A DNA stretch of 64,000 nt from Macrolepiota albuminosa (Eukaryota; Basidiomycota; Agaricomycetes; Agaricales; Agaricaceae), in assembly GCA_027475525.1 (NCBI GenBank), contig JAMWFC010000107.1, positions 514,992 through 578,991 of the forward strand. The letters run 5' to 3'. This document shows, in pieces, positions 44,819 through 55,179 of the stretch. The notes below the pieces were generated by a model. It searched no databases. It saw nothing but the letters and a program-made list of their open reading frames with translations, and had not been told where the DNA came from. Made by a program: the position numbers and the translations under genes. Each line of letters starts with the position of its first letter. Position 1 is the first letter of the stretch.

Positions 44819-46464
44819 CAGACGTCGACGATGAAACCTCCACAAGAGTATATTGTCGGTGTCCTCAGCAGCTCGGACCGACGTGAGCGCACAGGCAGAC
44901 GCGCCAGTGTTGATGCTGGCGAGGTTGCGGCATTGGTGCAGGTCCATGCACCTGCGTCCGTCTTGAGCCGGCCTGCTTACCTCTATATGGACCAGCTTGG
45001 ATTATATACCCTTGTATCATCTCCGGGCGTATGATAGGATTAACGCCCCATGGAGTGAGTATTCTGATGTTGTTGCCGACTTCAACGCTGACATTTGTGT
45101 CCGCCATAGATTCGTTCATCTCCAAGGCGGTCTCCAAGGCGGAGCAGACCTCAGGGATCAAATTCCACGAGGCGCAAGTAGCGATTGCGCGCCATTGGAT
45201 CGGGCAAGACCCCGCAAGCACACACAAGGAACTGACGCTTGCGATACCAGAACCTACGAGTGAAGCTATAGTTGAATCTGAGAAAACGCCCGTTGGGACC
45301 GAGACGGTGCGGATCCAGGAGTCGGCTGAGGAGGCACGGGAGATCGTGAGGAAGTTTGAGATTGGCGCGGAGGGTCTGAGAGGGGATCAGGAGGTGTCGG
45401 ATACTGTTTCGCAGCATATGTTGTGGGATCGGACGGAGTTGGTAGAAAGAGAAATGGTTTGGGACTGAGGAGGAGGAGTTGAATGCGTATGTGATGCTTT
45501 TTCTTTCTCTCTTGATCTCTTGATTATCACTGATTTAGCTGCTATATATTCATTCAAAGGTTATGATTGTTGATGACTACAAAGTTATTGTATGTGCATT
45601 TGTCTGACATTGGCTCATATGAGTTCATTTTTCGTTTCAGATGGGGTCAGCGAATATCAATGATCGTAGCCAGAAGGTAAGGTATCTTATGAAACCAACG
45701 AACCATGATGTTGATGGCACTAAAGGGCGATGGAGATTCGGAGATCTGCTTGGTTGTCGAGGACAACGAGAAGATTGATTCGTTCATGGACGGTCAGGTC
45801 AGCCTTACCGTGCCGGAAGTTTTGCTGCTACATTGCGTCGTAAACTTTTCCGAGGTCCGTTACATTACTTCCGTCGTTGACGACCTCACAACTCACTTCC
45901 TTTTGAAGAGCACCTTGGCCTGATGCCACCACAGATAGTCACGAACGGCGACTCACGCGTGACTTCTTTCATGCGCCCGGCCCCGTATCGCAACGATGAT
46001 GAGATGTGTTTAGAGCAGGACGCTCTCGTTGACGAGAAGACGGTCGAGTTGTTCCAGAAGACGGCGATTGAGAATAGGAAGATCTTTACGGAGATTTTCA
46101 GGCCTGTTCTGACTAACCTTGTGAGGACGTGGGCTGCTTATGATGTACGTTGTTTGATCATGCGGTTTTGATGAGTGTAATATTGACGAGCTGTGATTTT
46201 TTTCCGTTTCGTTGTAGAATTATGTGCCGAAAGTGAAGACTGGGCATGTCGTTCTGGGTGTAGAGCTTCGGTGCGTTAAAAGTCGCCTTGCGGGTGTGCG
46301 TGGTGTACTTGTAGAATGTCCATTGGTGCGTTTATTTTGTTGGTACTTTGTTGACACTTTTTCTGACGAGGCGTGTGATGCAGGATTTCCTTATTGACGA
46401 GAAGGATTTCGTTACTGGGCCTGAGTGGAGAGGCCTGAACCCTATGTTGCCCATTTATATATAG
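44819..46464 (+). pseudogene. Phospholipase D C-terminal half, copy 2
   Basis: From about 45100: GIKFHEAQVAIARHW, a charged linker, DTVSQHMLWD, then across short introns LLYIHSKVMIVDD (about 45550; HxKx4D catalytic HKD motif), GSANINDRSQ (about 45645), GDGDSEICLVVEDNEKIDSF (about 45725) and MPPQ...VTSFMRPAPYRNDDE. The conserved C-terminal VECPLDFLIDEKDF precedes TAG at 46462. This order matches the C-terminal half of fungal PLD1. Shifts between blocks (about 45468 and 45900) and a missing N-terminal HKD half make it a pseudogene or remnant. A 77-bp duplication lies at 46416-46569. Confidence 0.8.
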
Positions 46465-46569
46465 GTAGTAATTCTCTATAGAGATGTTGGTATGGGCCTG
46501 AGTGGAGAGGCCTGAACCCTATGTTGCCCATTTATATATAGGTAGTAATTCTCTATAGAGATGTTGGTA
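46416..46569. repeat. 77-bp exact tandem duplication (7)
   Basis: Exactly 2 x 77 bp over the stop codon region of PLD copy 2. Confidence 0.97.
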
Positions 46570-46977
46570 AGAGGTTAAATGCACGATTCAATGTTTACTT
46601 TCTGTATAGACTTGACGAATTTTGTGGCATGCTGCTCGTGTTTTGTTCCTTCGGAAAACTTTCGTTGGTAATCAACTACACCGTGAGGATGTGGAATAGC
46701 CCGTAAATTCGAAGCTGAACGCAGACCCATTCAAGCAATTGCGCCGCATTGAGAAGGTGCGGAGCACACGAATTTACGTCTCGCAGGTGTTGTGAGGATA
46801 ATCATATAATGTTCGACGCCAAAATAAATACACGCTCTCAATGAAATAAATAAATATTCGGGCAGGACGGTCGTGAAGTCAAAGTAAAGAGTGACCAAGT
46901 CTTTGATGAAGGAGATAGAAAGAGAGATTCAAACTGTAAGATTCTAGTAGAAGTAGGTCGGTATGGCATCGCTGCGA
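46465..46977. other. Downstream region of PLD copy 2; no gene
   Basis: 46600-46770 is related to 51850-52010, downstream of PLD copy 3, showing that both copies derive from one locus. Confidence 0.5.
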
Positions 46978-48259
46978 TCAGACACCAGGGGCAGATATCT
47001 GGAGTGATTGTACAGTCTCATGTATGCCTGCAATTGAAAATGGGCCGCGGACAAGGGCAATTGTCAATGCCGGGTAGATCAACTGCAGAAGATCAGCATA
47101 TTTAAGTTCATAGGCAAAGATGACACATACTGAGATGGAAAAATAAACACCTTGAAATAAAGTATAGGCAATGTCTTCAGAGAATTTATTTGAGTTAGTT
47201 GCAAAAGACGTCACAACCATCAGGAGCTATTATCCCAGTCGTTAACAATCTCATAGTCAGATTATCTTTCAAAGCCCAACCTGAAAAACAGCATATAATA
47301 CTCCGGCATCTACCAAGAGACCTAGGATGTGCCATAATTTGAATGATTGACGCTGTTGACTATCGATGTTTTTTCGTAAGAATGTCTTATATTTCCTGGA
47401 CATTGCATCAACTCATAGTAATCAGGCAGATATTACACAAAGCATACCATAGTGTCCAACCAATAAGTATTGTTGCAATAAAGTTGATCAAGAATGAAAA
47501 AATGAAGATTGTGTCACTTAGCACATCAAGAGCTGTACTGTTAGATTCTTCAGCTGACAACAAGACGTCAGGGTCTGAGAAAATTGATAGAATGACAAGT
47601 GTGAAAACTGTATATGTTATCAACTCGTATTGCATATTTATTATAGATGTGACACACCAAGAGCACCCAGGCATAGTATGATAGAAAGACGTAGTATCCA
47701 ACGTCGTTTTTGGAAGATGACCCATCCACGCCAGATGATGAAGGCATCGTTAATAACTGGCTAAGCCAGTTCAGCTGCAGACACTTGGAATTTGTTTCAA
47801 TAATGACTGACAGGCATGGATTGAAGCCACAATAAGGATACATCCCAATTCGCAGTCGAGGCACTGACATCTTGGAGACGTTGGGAAAGAGGTGTAACGT
47901 TGCCTTGAAAGACTTGATATTGAATAATTGAAGTCCAAATTTCTAACAAAAGATCGATGGTAGATGCAATAATACCAAACCAGATAACTGCTACTTGGCA
48001 TTTAGAGCGCCAGGTTTGGTTTGGATGCCTGTTTGACATTAAAGATCAGGTTGAGTATATTTGTTTTTATCAAAAGTCATCGCACTGGCAGGCAGTAACA
48101 ATTGCAATTGGTATAAGCAAACCTTTAGAGAAGTCAGCATCTGGTGCTGACATAGAGAGAGAGGATACCATATAAAAAAGCTTCGGCTATGTTAAAAATC
48201 CATTCCTCAAGTAGACTCTGTCCAATGCCTTGGAGGATTTGCCGTTCACCAGGAGTCAT
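46978..48259 (-). CDS. Multi-pass membrane protein, multi-exon, unknown function
   Basis: Minus strand. Starts at ATG 48259 (MTPGERQILQGIGQ), with exons running to about 46978. Hydrophobic segments include IFNIAEAFLYGILSLYV, VAVIWFGIIASTIDLL, YELITYTVFTLVILSIF, IFIFSFLINFIATILIGW and YFSISVCVIFAYELKY, so at least five membrane spans. This resembles the abundant basidiomycete 6-7-TM orphan membrane proteins. Short introns separate the segments; I could not fix every boundary, and a stop near 48110 (after CDD) means either an unplaced intron or a broken gene. Confidence 0.55.
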
Positions 48260-49399
48260 AATTGGTGCAGATAGTAGACTATGAAATAAGCCAGTGTTTG
48301 AGACAGTGATAGAGGACAGGAACTTGTTTTTGCTCTCTGAATCAACATGGGTTTATAGTTAATTCAAATCAATCGATATGACAGAGATGCATCTCTAATC
48401 ATGATGATAATGCTATGGACGCGATGACCGATCCGGGTCCATCCAAATCAGGTTCAATATGAAGCTCTATTATTGTGTTCTTTCATAACGGCAGTCAGCT
48501 GAGTTCAAGGGATGATGAAATGTAACACGAGGCTACCGAGTAGGCAGTTGTCGTATCACACGTAGTCTCGCTCTGAACTGTTGTAAGTCCTAGATTGCGA
48601 AAAGTCCTCTACACTAGTACAGAGTCGCTGTATCACACGTAGTCTCGCTCTGAACTGTTGTAAGTCCTAGATTGCGAAAAGTCCTCTACACTAGTACAGA
48701 GTCGCTATTTAAGGGATCCGCCGTATTATGTAAGGAAGATAGTAAAGATAACGATGGGCAGATAAGGGGAGATAAAGAACGTGACGATCAGAAGTAACGA
48801 TTTCCCTAGGGAGGAACGGTCTTTCAGTTCCGAACGCAGAAACAGCTCAAGATAGGAGCGGCGGAGGGCGGGAGGGCCCTTTCGGCAGCTCTAGGTGTTG
48901 AACTGTTTAGCGTATAATCTAGGACTTTTTTTTTTCTTTTGGAGAGGGTGGGAGGGTTAAAGCGAATATAGAGCTGGACAGAAAGTGATTCTGGACAGAT
49001 GAAAGTGAGACAAGTAAGTTGTTTCACCCGTATGTGACTACCGCACGATATGGCCCAAAAAGGAATAAATGAGATAAAGTCCTTATTTTTTCACCCGCCT
49101 TATCTCACGCTGAGCTAGCCGGCGGGGCACGTGGCTCAGCTTCTATGAAACAAGTTTGCTATAAAGATCTTATTAATCAAAGAATCAATTGCCATCAGTT
49201 CGGTCCAGTCTGAGAGGCGTGGGCAATGCCAGGGAATCGAGATTGAAGCAGGTTCATTGTTTAACAGCTTCTCTGACGTCGTATGGTACACGTATCCTCG
49301 ACGTTTTTTTGGCTTTGTCTGTCATCCCATCGTAACTAATCTTATCCAGTACAGGACTGGTGGCTTACACCTGAGTTATACTATACCTTCGTCGCCCTC
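48260..49399. other. Intergenic, no gene recognised
   Basis: Includes the 77-bp duplication at 48553-48706 and poly-T/GGGAGG low complexity near 48920-48960. Could hide an old LTR beginning TGTAACACG at 48521, but I found no matching end or target duplication. Confidence 0.4.
48553..48706. repeat. 77-bp exact tandem duplication (8)
   Basis: Exactly 2 x 77 bp in non-coding sequence. Confidence 0.97.
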
Positions 49400-51800
49400 C
49401 CTTGTACTATCCAGAATGGCATCTGGACAGAATCTGGAAGCGCAAGGCTAACAAGGTGTTGTTGTCTTCTACACGGAGGTACGTACGCGCTCGCCATCTG
49501 TAAAATAGAGTTTTCTTATTCACATTGCTCGTTGTAGGGTTACGCAAACTATGGTGATGGGTTCACGGACATACCAAGGCTCGTCATTTGCCAGAGATTC
49601 GTAGAACCAACAATAGATGTGAAAGCACAGAAAACGTCGGGCAATCTACCATAAAATCACCTGCATGTGCCACATTGGTGCCAGGACAAAGTCGAATTAT
49701 GGTCGCACGACAAGAAGGTATGTTTGCTTTGATCCCTTTTCCATTCCGTTGGGCTCACACTTTGGCTTTTCCGAGTTCTTGTTGTCGATAACCATTTCCT
49801 TGCCATTGGCGGGCTCGATGCACTTCGGACGCTTGGAGACACATTCACCATCTCGCGGACGTTCGCCCAACTGATTTCGCGCGCACTTTTCCCCGGGCAG
49901 GATTACAACAACGCGCGGGTGATGGGTTTCAAGGAGGTGTATAACTATGCGAGCAATACGTCGTCCGATTTTGGAAACGACGAGGATGTCATGGTAAGGT
50001 GTTCTTTTCTCACCACCTTTTGTCCGGATATAGGTTCATATGGCGTTCCTTGGACCTGTAGTTTTAGACATCGTTCAGCATTTCGTTGAGCTTGGGAATG
50101 AGATCGACAAGCGCATTGTATGCCTCATTTTCATCTTCTACATACAATTTTCTCAATCCTTTTGTCTAAGTAAGTTACCATTTCCCCTTTATCCACACCC
50201 GAGTAAGTAATATTCTTTTCCAGACGCTTCCCTTGCCTCAGCCTCCTACACAAATTCGAAGCCGCGCCTAACGAAGCTGTTGCTCGTCATAGATATTGCG
50301 TCGCTTTAGGTTACCCTCCATCCAAAAGTGGTACGAAATCGGGCACCAGTATCACCAGCGCTGGAACAGGACATTTTCCAGCAAGTCTGATCATGAAGAT
50401 GCCTCCTCAGCCTGGGAGCTTTCAAGTTCAGATCGTGAGGAGCGTGTCGGATTAGTCGCCATGGGGTTCTGACGCAGAGTAGTATTATATTCAGATTGCC
50501 TGTGAGTACTGATAGATGTCCACTAATGAAGGAGCCAAAGTATTTCGTATATTTGTATGTGGCTTGCAGAGATAGTTCAAGGAGGCTGTAAAGTTAAACT
50601 TTGAGAATCAGTCTTGTAGGTCCACGCCACCTTACTGGATTGCTATCATATTTCCAATATCAATCAAGTCGTTAATCGTATAGCAGACGCGCTCGTTGAC
50701 AGGTTAATTCGTTGCCTTGATCGGGAGGTGTTGAATAAGGTTGCACAGTATGTTGTGGGATAGGATGGAGTTGGTTAGTTTGGGACGGGACTGGTATGTG
50801 ACGTTTCTCTCTCTCTTGTTATCTCAATCAAGGGGCTGATCATTGATTTTGATGGATAGATAGGTTTCGGAACTGCTTTATATTCACTCAAAGGTTATGA
50901 TTGTTGATGGTTATAGTATGTGGATTTGTCTAAGATGAGTTGATATCTCGTTTCAAATGGGGTCAGCAGCGAATATCCATGATCGTAGCCAGAAGGTGAA
51001 GTAATCTATGAAACTATAGAATCGGGACCACAGGGCCACGGAGAATCAGAATCCGAGATCTACGCTTAGTTGTCGAGGAAAACGTGAAGATTGATTCGAT
51101 TCTTTCATGGACGCTTAGCCGATCAGCCTTACTGCGCCAGACGTTTCGCTGCTACTTTGCGTTGTAACCTCTTCCGAGTCCGTTACGTTCCTCCCATCTT
51201 TGGACGGCGTCCCTCAAGTCATTTCCTGTTTCAGAGCACCTTGGCCTGATGCCGCCGCAGACGGTCATGAACGGTGGTGACTTCACGCGTGACGTCTTTC
51301 ATGTGCCCGGCCCCATATCGCAACGATGATGAGACGACTTTCGACAAGGACAGGCTCGTTGCAGATCCGCTCTACGTGAAGACGGTCGAGTTGTTCCAGG
51401 AGACAGCGATTGGGAATCTTAAGACCTTTACGGACATTTCTACGTCTCTTCCGATGAACTTCTGATGAACCTTGTGAGGACGTGTGCTACTAACAATGTA
51501 CGTTTTTACCATTCGATCTGCTGAGTTTGATATTGACGAGTTGTGACTCTCTTTTTCTGAAGAATTTGGGCCGAAAGTGAAGGCTGGCCACGTCATTCTG
51601 GGTATGGAAGTTCGCCGCTTCAAAGGTCGCCTTGCGTGTGTAAGCTGTACCCTTGTACAATGTCCAATGGTGTGTTTATCGTGATAGTCATTTATTGACA
51701 AATTTCTGACAATGTGTGTGCTGCAGGACTTTATCGTCGACGATAAGGATTTTGTTACTGGACCTAGTGGAGGGGCTTGAACCAGATATTTCCCATTCAT
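49400..51800 (+). pseudogene. Phospholipase D pseudogene, copy 3 (both HKD halves)
   Basis: The longest PLD copy. From 49440: GVVVFYTEV, an intron, GYANYGDGFTDI, HVPHWCQDKVELWSHDK (first HKD His/Lys, about 49700), VVDNHFLAIGGLDA (about 49790), FPGQDYNNARVMGFKEVYNY (about 49910) and LGPVVLDIVQHFVE (about 50050). The second half has YIHSKVMIVD (about 50880), a GSAANIHDRSQ variant with an extra Ala codon (about 50965), PPQTV, VPGPISQR (frame-shifted) and a decayed C-terminus near 51780. The join around 50200-50700 is scrambled and several frames are lost. Confidence 0.8.
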
Positions 51801-52117
51801 ATATAGGTAACTTTGTCATATTTATATTGGAGTAGTGCTCTCAACAGATGTTGACACTTGACAAATTTTCTGGTATGCTGTTCACGGATGCTCCTTCGGT
51901 AAACCTGGTTGGTAATAAATTGCTTCATCGAGGAGATGGAAAAGGCTGTAAACTCGAAGCCGACATAAACACATTGAAGCAATAATGGCATATTACCACA
52001 TCGAGAAGATGTCCGCTGTGGACGTGGGGTGCGCTACCTGATGGATTGGATACAAAGTCGAGGAAGTCGAAAGTGGAGGATAAGAGTAGAGGTCGGATTA
52101 GATAGGAAAGTGGGTGT

Positions 52118-52702
52118 ATGCGGCGAAAACGTGAAGTAACGTTCGTCGTGACGTCGCGAAAGTTCGTAGGCCAGAGGTTGACAAGCACAAGGGAAGATAG
52201 AAAGTTGCCCAGCAATAGTCAGACACCAGTAGAGCGAATAACAGTAGTTCCGCCTCAGGATAAGGCGAGAAAGCAGAGAGAGAGAGAGCAACAGCTGTTT
52301 AACAGAGACTACGAAGACCGAGATGCTAGTAAGCCAAGAGAACAGAGGAGTCGAAAAGATTGGTCAAGCCGAGAAGCGAGTCGTAGCAGTCAAGAATCAA
52401 GCCGAAGCGGAAGATCAAGATTCCGAGTTGCCGAAAACAGTGCCGAGGCAAAGAAGAAACAGAGCCAAGCCAGACAGAATCAGAGCCGAGACAGAGAAGA
52501 GAAAACTCCGAGAAGCCGAGAAGAACCGAGCACGCCGCCAAAGACAGCGAACACGCGATGCCTGACGTCGGATCAGACGTCGACGAAGCCAGAAGTACGC
52601 CAGACAGAACAAGACACCGAGAGCAGATCAGACGACGACGAGACAGAGATACGAGGCGTGCGAAACAAGCAGAGCTCAATACCGGAAAAATGTGGGGTGT
52701 AA
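52118..52702 (+). CDS. Doubtful ORF, Arg/Glu/Ser/Gln-rich
   Basis: A 194-codon frame of low complexity (repeated SREE/RQRE-type runs). A second overlapping frame is also open because of the purine bias, so openness is weak evidence. No domain recognised. Confidence 0.2.
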   Translation: MRRKREVTFVVTSRKFVGQRLTSTREDRKLPSNSQTPVERITVVPPQDKARKQREREQQLFNRDYEDRDASKPREQRSRKDWSSREASRSSQESSRSGRSRFRVAENSAEAKKKQSQARQNQSRDREEKTPRSREEPSTPPKTANTRCLTSDQTSTKPEVRQTEQDTESRSDDDETEIRGVRNKQSSIPEKCGV

Positions 52703-53056
52703 AAAACCTGTCTTCCCCTATTTTATTCTTCCCTTTTATACCTATTTTACACATTCTCGGAATCGACGATCTATTCCTAAATTTCCCAACATCGTCGATT
52801 CCTTCCTGATTTTGTTTTCAACCGTCGGTCGGTCTCATAATTCTAGAACTCTAATTCTTCCTTGCTCCATTCGTATCATCGATTTCCCAATTCGATCATG
52901 TCGTTTTTCGTTGTACGTTTCCCTGGTCTTTTTCTCGTCATTTCACCTTCGTTCATTATTCCTGCTGCGAAATCCAATTCACTTACTCAACCCCCCTTCT
53001 CATTCGGTTCTATCAGCAATTCCTCCCCCTCTACCACACCGGGCCCCTATGCTCCA
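52703..53056. other. Pyrimidine-rich non-coding stretch
   Basis: Long T/C-rich blocks, no gene seen. Could be a leader or decayed LTR. Confidence 0.4.
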
Positions 53057-53338
53057 TCCAAGTCGGGTCAATATACTTACTATATTCGATCAAATGGAAG
53101 ATTGAGCCAAGATTGGATACTCATCCAGTGACAAGAGGTATAGACAGAGAACTTGTCAACCAGCATGCTAGCAAATCTGCTACCTCGGTGATCTGTCGAA
53201 CTTATTTTTCAAGAATGGAGATCTCGAAGCGCCACTTCTATTCGTCCTACATATGTGATGATTACATCGTTTTATTCCCATGAATGATGTGTAATCACAC
53301 ACCCACTAATCAATGCTCAGCTTTTGTCTTATACCAGA
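53057..53338 (+). repeat. Host segment copy 3 (left fragment)
   Basis: Similar to 19509-19795 (shared GTATAGACAGAGAACTTGTC and GTGTAATCACACACC blocks). Homology resumes at 61450-61485 across the Helitrons. Confidence 0.8.
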
Positions 53339-54618
53339 CGAGCTGCGCTGCATGCCTTTGGCATGCAGCTAGCATCTCGTTGGGGGCTTTGCCCCCAAAA
53401 CCCCCCAAACTAAGCCTCCACCCTAACCTCACTTTGTTCAGTTAAAGCCTTGGTATTTCCCAACCTCAGTGCTCAATCCTGGCCTCAACCTCACTTTGTT
53501 CGGTTAAGGCCTCAGTATTTTCCACTCAGTACAAACTTGTCAAAGTATTATTGTAAGCTGAATTGAATTTTTCACATTTTTTAAACATTTATCACTCTCA
53601 AAAAAAATCAGTGTATCAGTAGCCTTTAAGTTTTTTCTGATTTTTCAGTGATTTTTCTGGAAGTTTTTGAGTATTTTCTACCAAGATCTACTGGATAACA
53701 TACTAAAAAGGCAATTCTTTGTTCAATCTTTTTGTTTTTCAACTCAAGTCTTAAATTCAACTTCAATATTATTATTAATTTGTTGATATCTTATGTTCTG
53801 AGTAGTTAAAAGCTCAAATACAATCTCAACCTTACTTTTTTCAGTGCAAGAAATTGAGCTCAAATTTGACTTCAACTCATTCAAATATTAACATTACATT
53901 GTTTAATATATAAAACATTAATTTATTAACTCTGCACTATATGAATCTTCAATAAAATATGCTCAGGACATACATACATTGGGTGCAGAGAATGACATTC
54001 TTTTGTAATCCAATTAATTTCAGAATTTGATTTGAATAGTTTTGTTAAAAAACATTTTAACTGAACTTAGAAAAATAAGAAAAATTGCCACAGGAAGCTA
54101 GTTCTGGTTCTTAGGCTTAAAAATGACCAATATAGTCCCTCCAATACCTTTGAGAGCATTAGATCAAGTGTCATTCAAAATCTAATTACAATATTTTTTT
54201 AATAATTTTGACAGAAAGATTTAAATAAAAATCTGAACTTAATTGCATTATTTTTACTGTATTTTTACATTGTTTTGGCAAAAAATATCATTCCTGCATC
54301 CAGTGATAAAGAGAGGAACCAACAAAAAAACAAAAATGATTGCAGAACATGTGTATCATGCAAATTAATGCTAAACAATGGAAAGAGCCGAAAATCTGAT
54401 GTGCACAGCCACAATTTCAAAGTCAGCTTATTTGATAAGCTGCTGACAAAGATTAGCTAAGATTTTGATATTCTGACAAATCTTAGGTCAGCAGTGCCAA
54501 AAAAGGATTTGATAAGCTGCTGACAAAGATTAGCTAAGATTTTGATATTCTGACAAATCTTAGGTCAGCAGTGCCAAAAAAGGATAAAGTTCACATGGGT
54601 CGTCCCATAATATATAGA
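53339..54618 (-). mobile_element. Non-autonomous Helitron
   Basis: Shares both ends with the autonomous unit to its right: left end CGAGCTGCG with a hairpin and a TTGGGGGC/GCCCCCAA hairpin, right end TCGTCCCATAATATATAGA. The interior is AT-rich and non-coding. About 1.2 kb once the 77-bp duplication at 54430-54585 is discounted. It abuts the next unit directly, head to tail. Confidence 0.7.
54430..54585. repeat. 77-bp exact tandem duplication (9)
   Basis: Period 77 inside the non-autonomous Helitron. Confidence 0.97.
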
Positions 54619-54678
54619 CGAGCTACGATTCGTGCCTTCGGCACGAATTTCGTAGCTCGTTGGGGGCTTCGCCCCCAA
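54619..54678 (-). terminator. Paired terminal hairpins of Helitron A 3' end
   Basis: An outer palindrome centred on GCC-TTC-GGC and an adjacent TTGGGGGC...GCCCCCAA stem. In Helitrons such a hairpin near the 3' end terminates rolling-circle transfer. A diverged pair is at 53339-53399. Confidence 0.7.
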
Positions 54679-54689
54679 ACCCCCCCCAA

Positions 54690-54855
54690 CTAAGCCTCCA
54701 CCCCAACCTCACTTCGTTCGGTTAGGGCTCCAAGTATGTATAAGTAACTTAGCCTCCACCCCAACCTCACTTCGTTCGGTTAGGGCTCCAAGTATGTATA
54801 TAAGTAATTCAGTCTCCACCCCAACCTCACTTCGTTCGGTTAGGGGTTCCAAATA
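54690..54855. repeat. ~60-bp minisatellite, three units
   Basis: Units share the CCTCCACCCCAACCTCACTT block followed by CGTTCGGTTAGGG. Related single units occur at 53411-53540 in the non-autonomous Helitron. Confidence 0.85.
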
Positions 54856-55179
54856 TGTATCTTAGTAACTCAGCTTCTATCATAATCTTACTTTCATTAT
54901 GTCTTACTGATTCCAGCATAAGTTGTTAACAAATAGAGAGTTTCACATTTATCAAGAAATGATGCTACAATTCCAAGTTATATATATTCTATTAGTACAG
55001 TATCAACAAATATCAAGTTAGATGCTAAAATATAAAAGTTAGTAATAAGTAAGTAATTAACAATCACACTCACATTTGTAAACCCAAGAAATAATGCTAC
55101 AATTCCAAGTTATATGTACAGTATCAAGTTAGATGCTAAAATATAAAGTTAGTAATAAGTATATAATTAACAATCACAC

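Noticed and set aside
48521..49020. Possible solo LTR starting TGTAACACG
   Set aside because: No matching second copy, terminus or target duplication found.
52118..52702. A real Arg/Ser-rich protein gene
   Set aside because: Purine-biased low-complexity sequence leaves more than one frame open; kept only as a low-confidence feature.
54690..54855. CRISPR-like spaced repeats
   Set aside because: The units are contiguous minisatellite repeats with no unique spacers, in a eukaryotic context.
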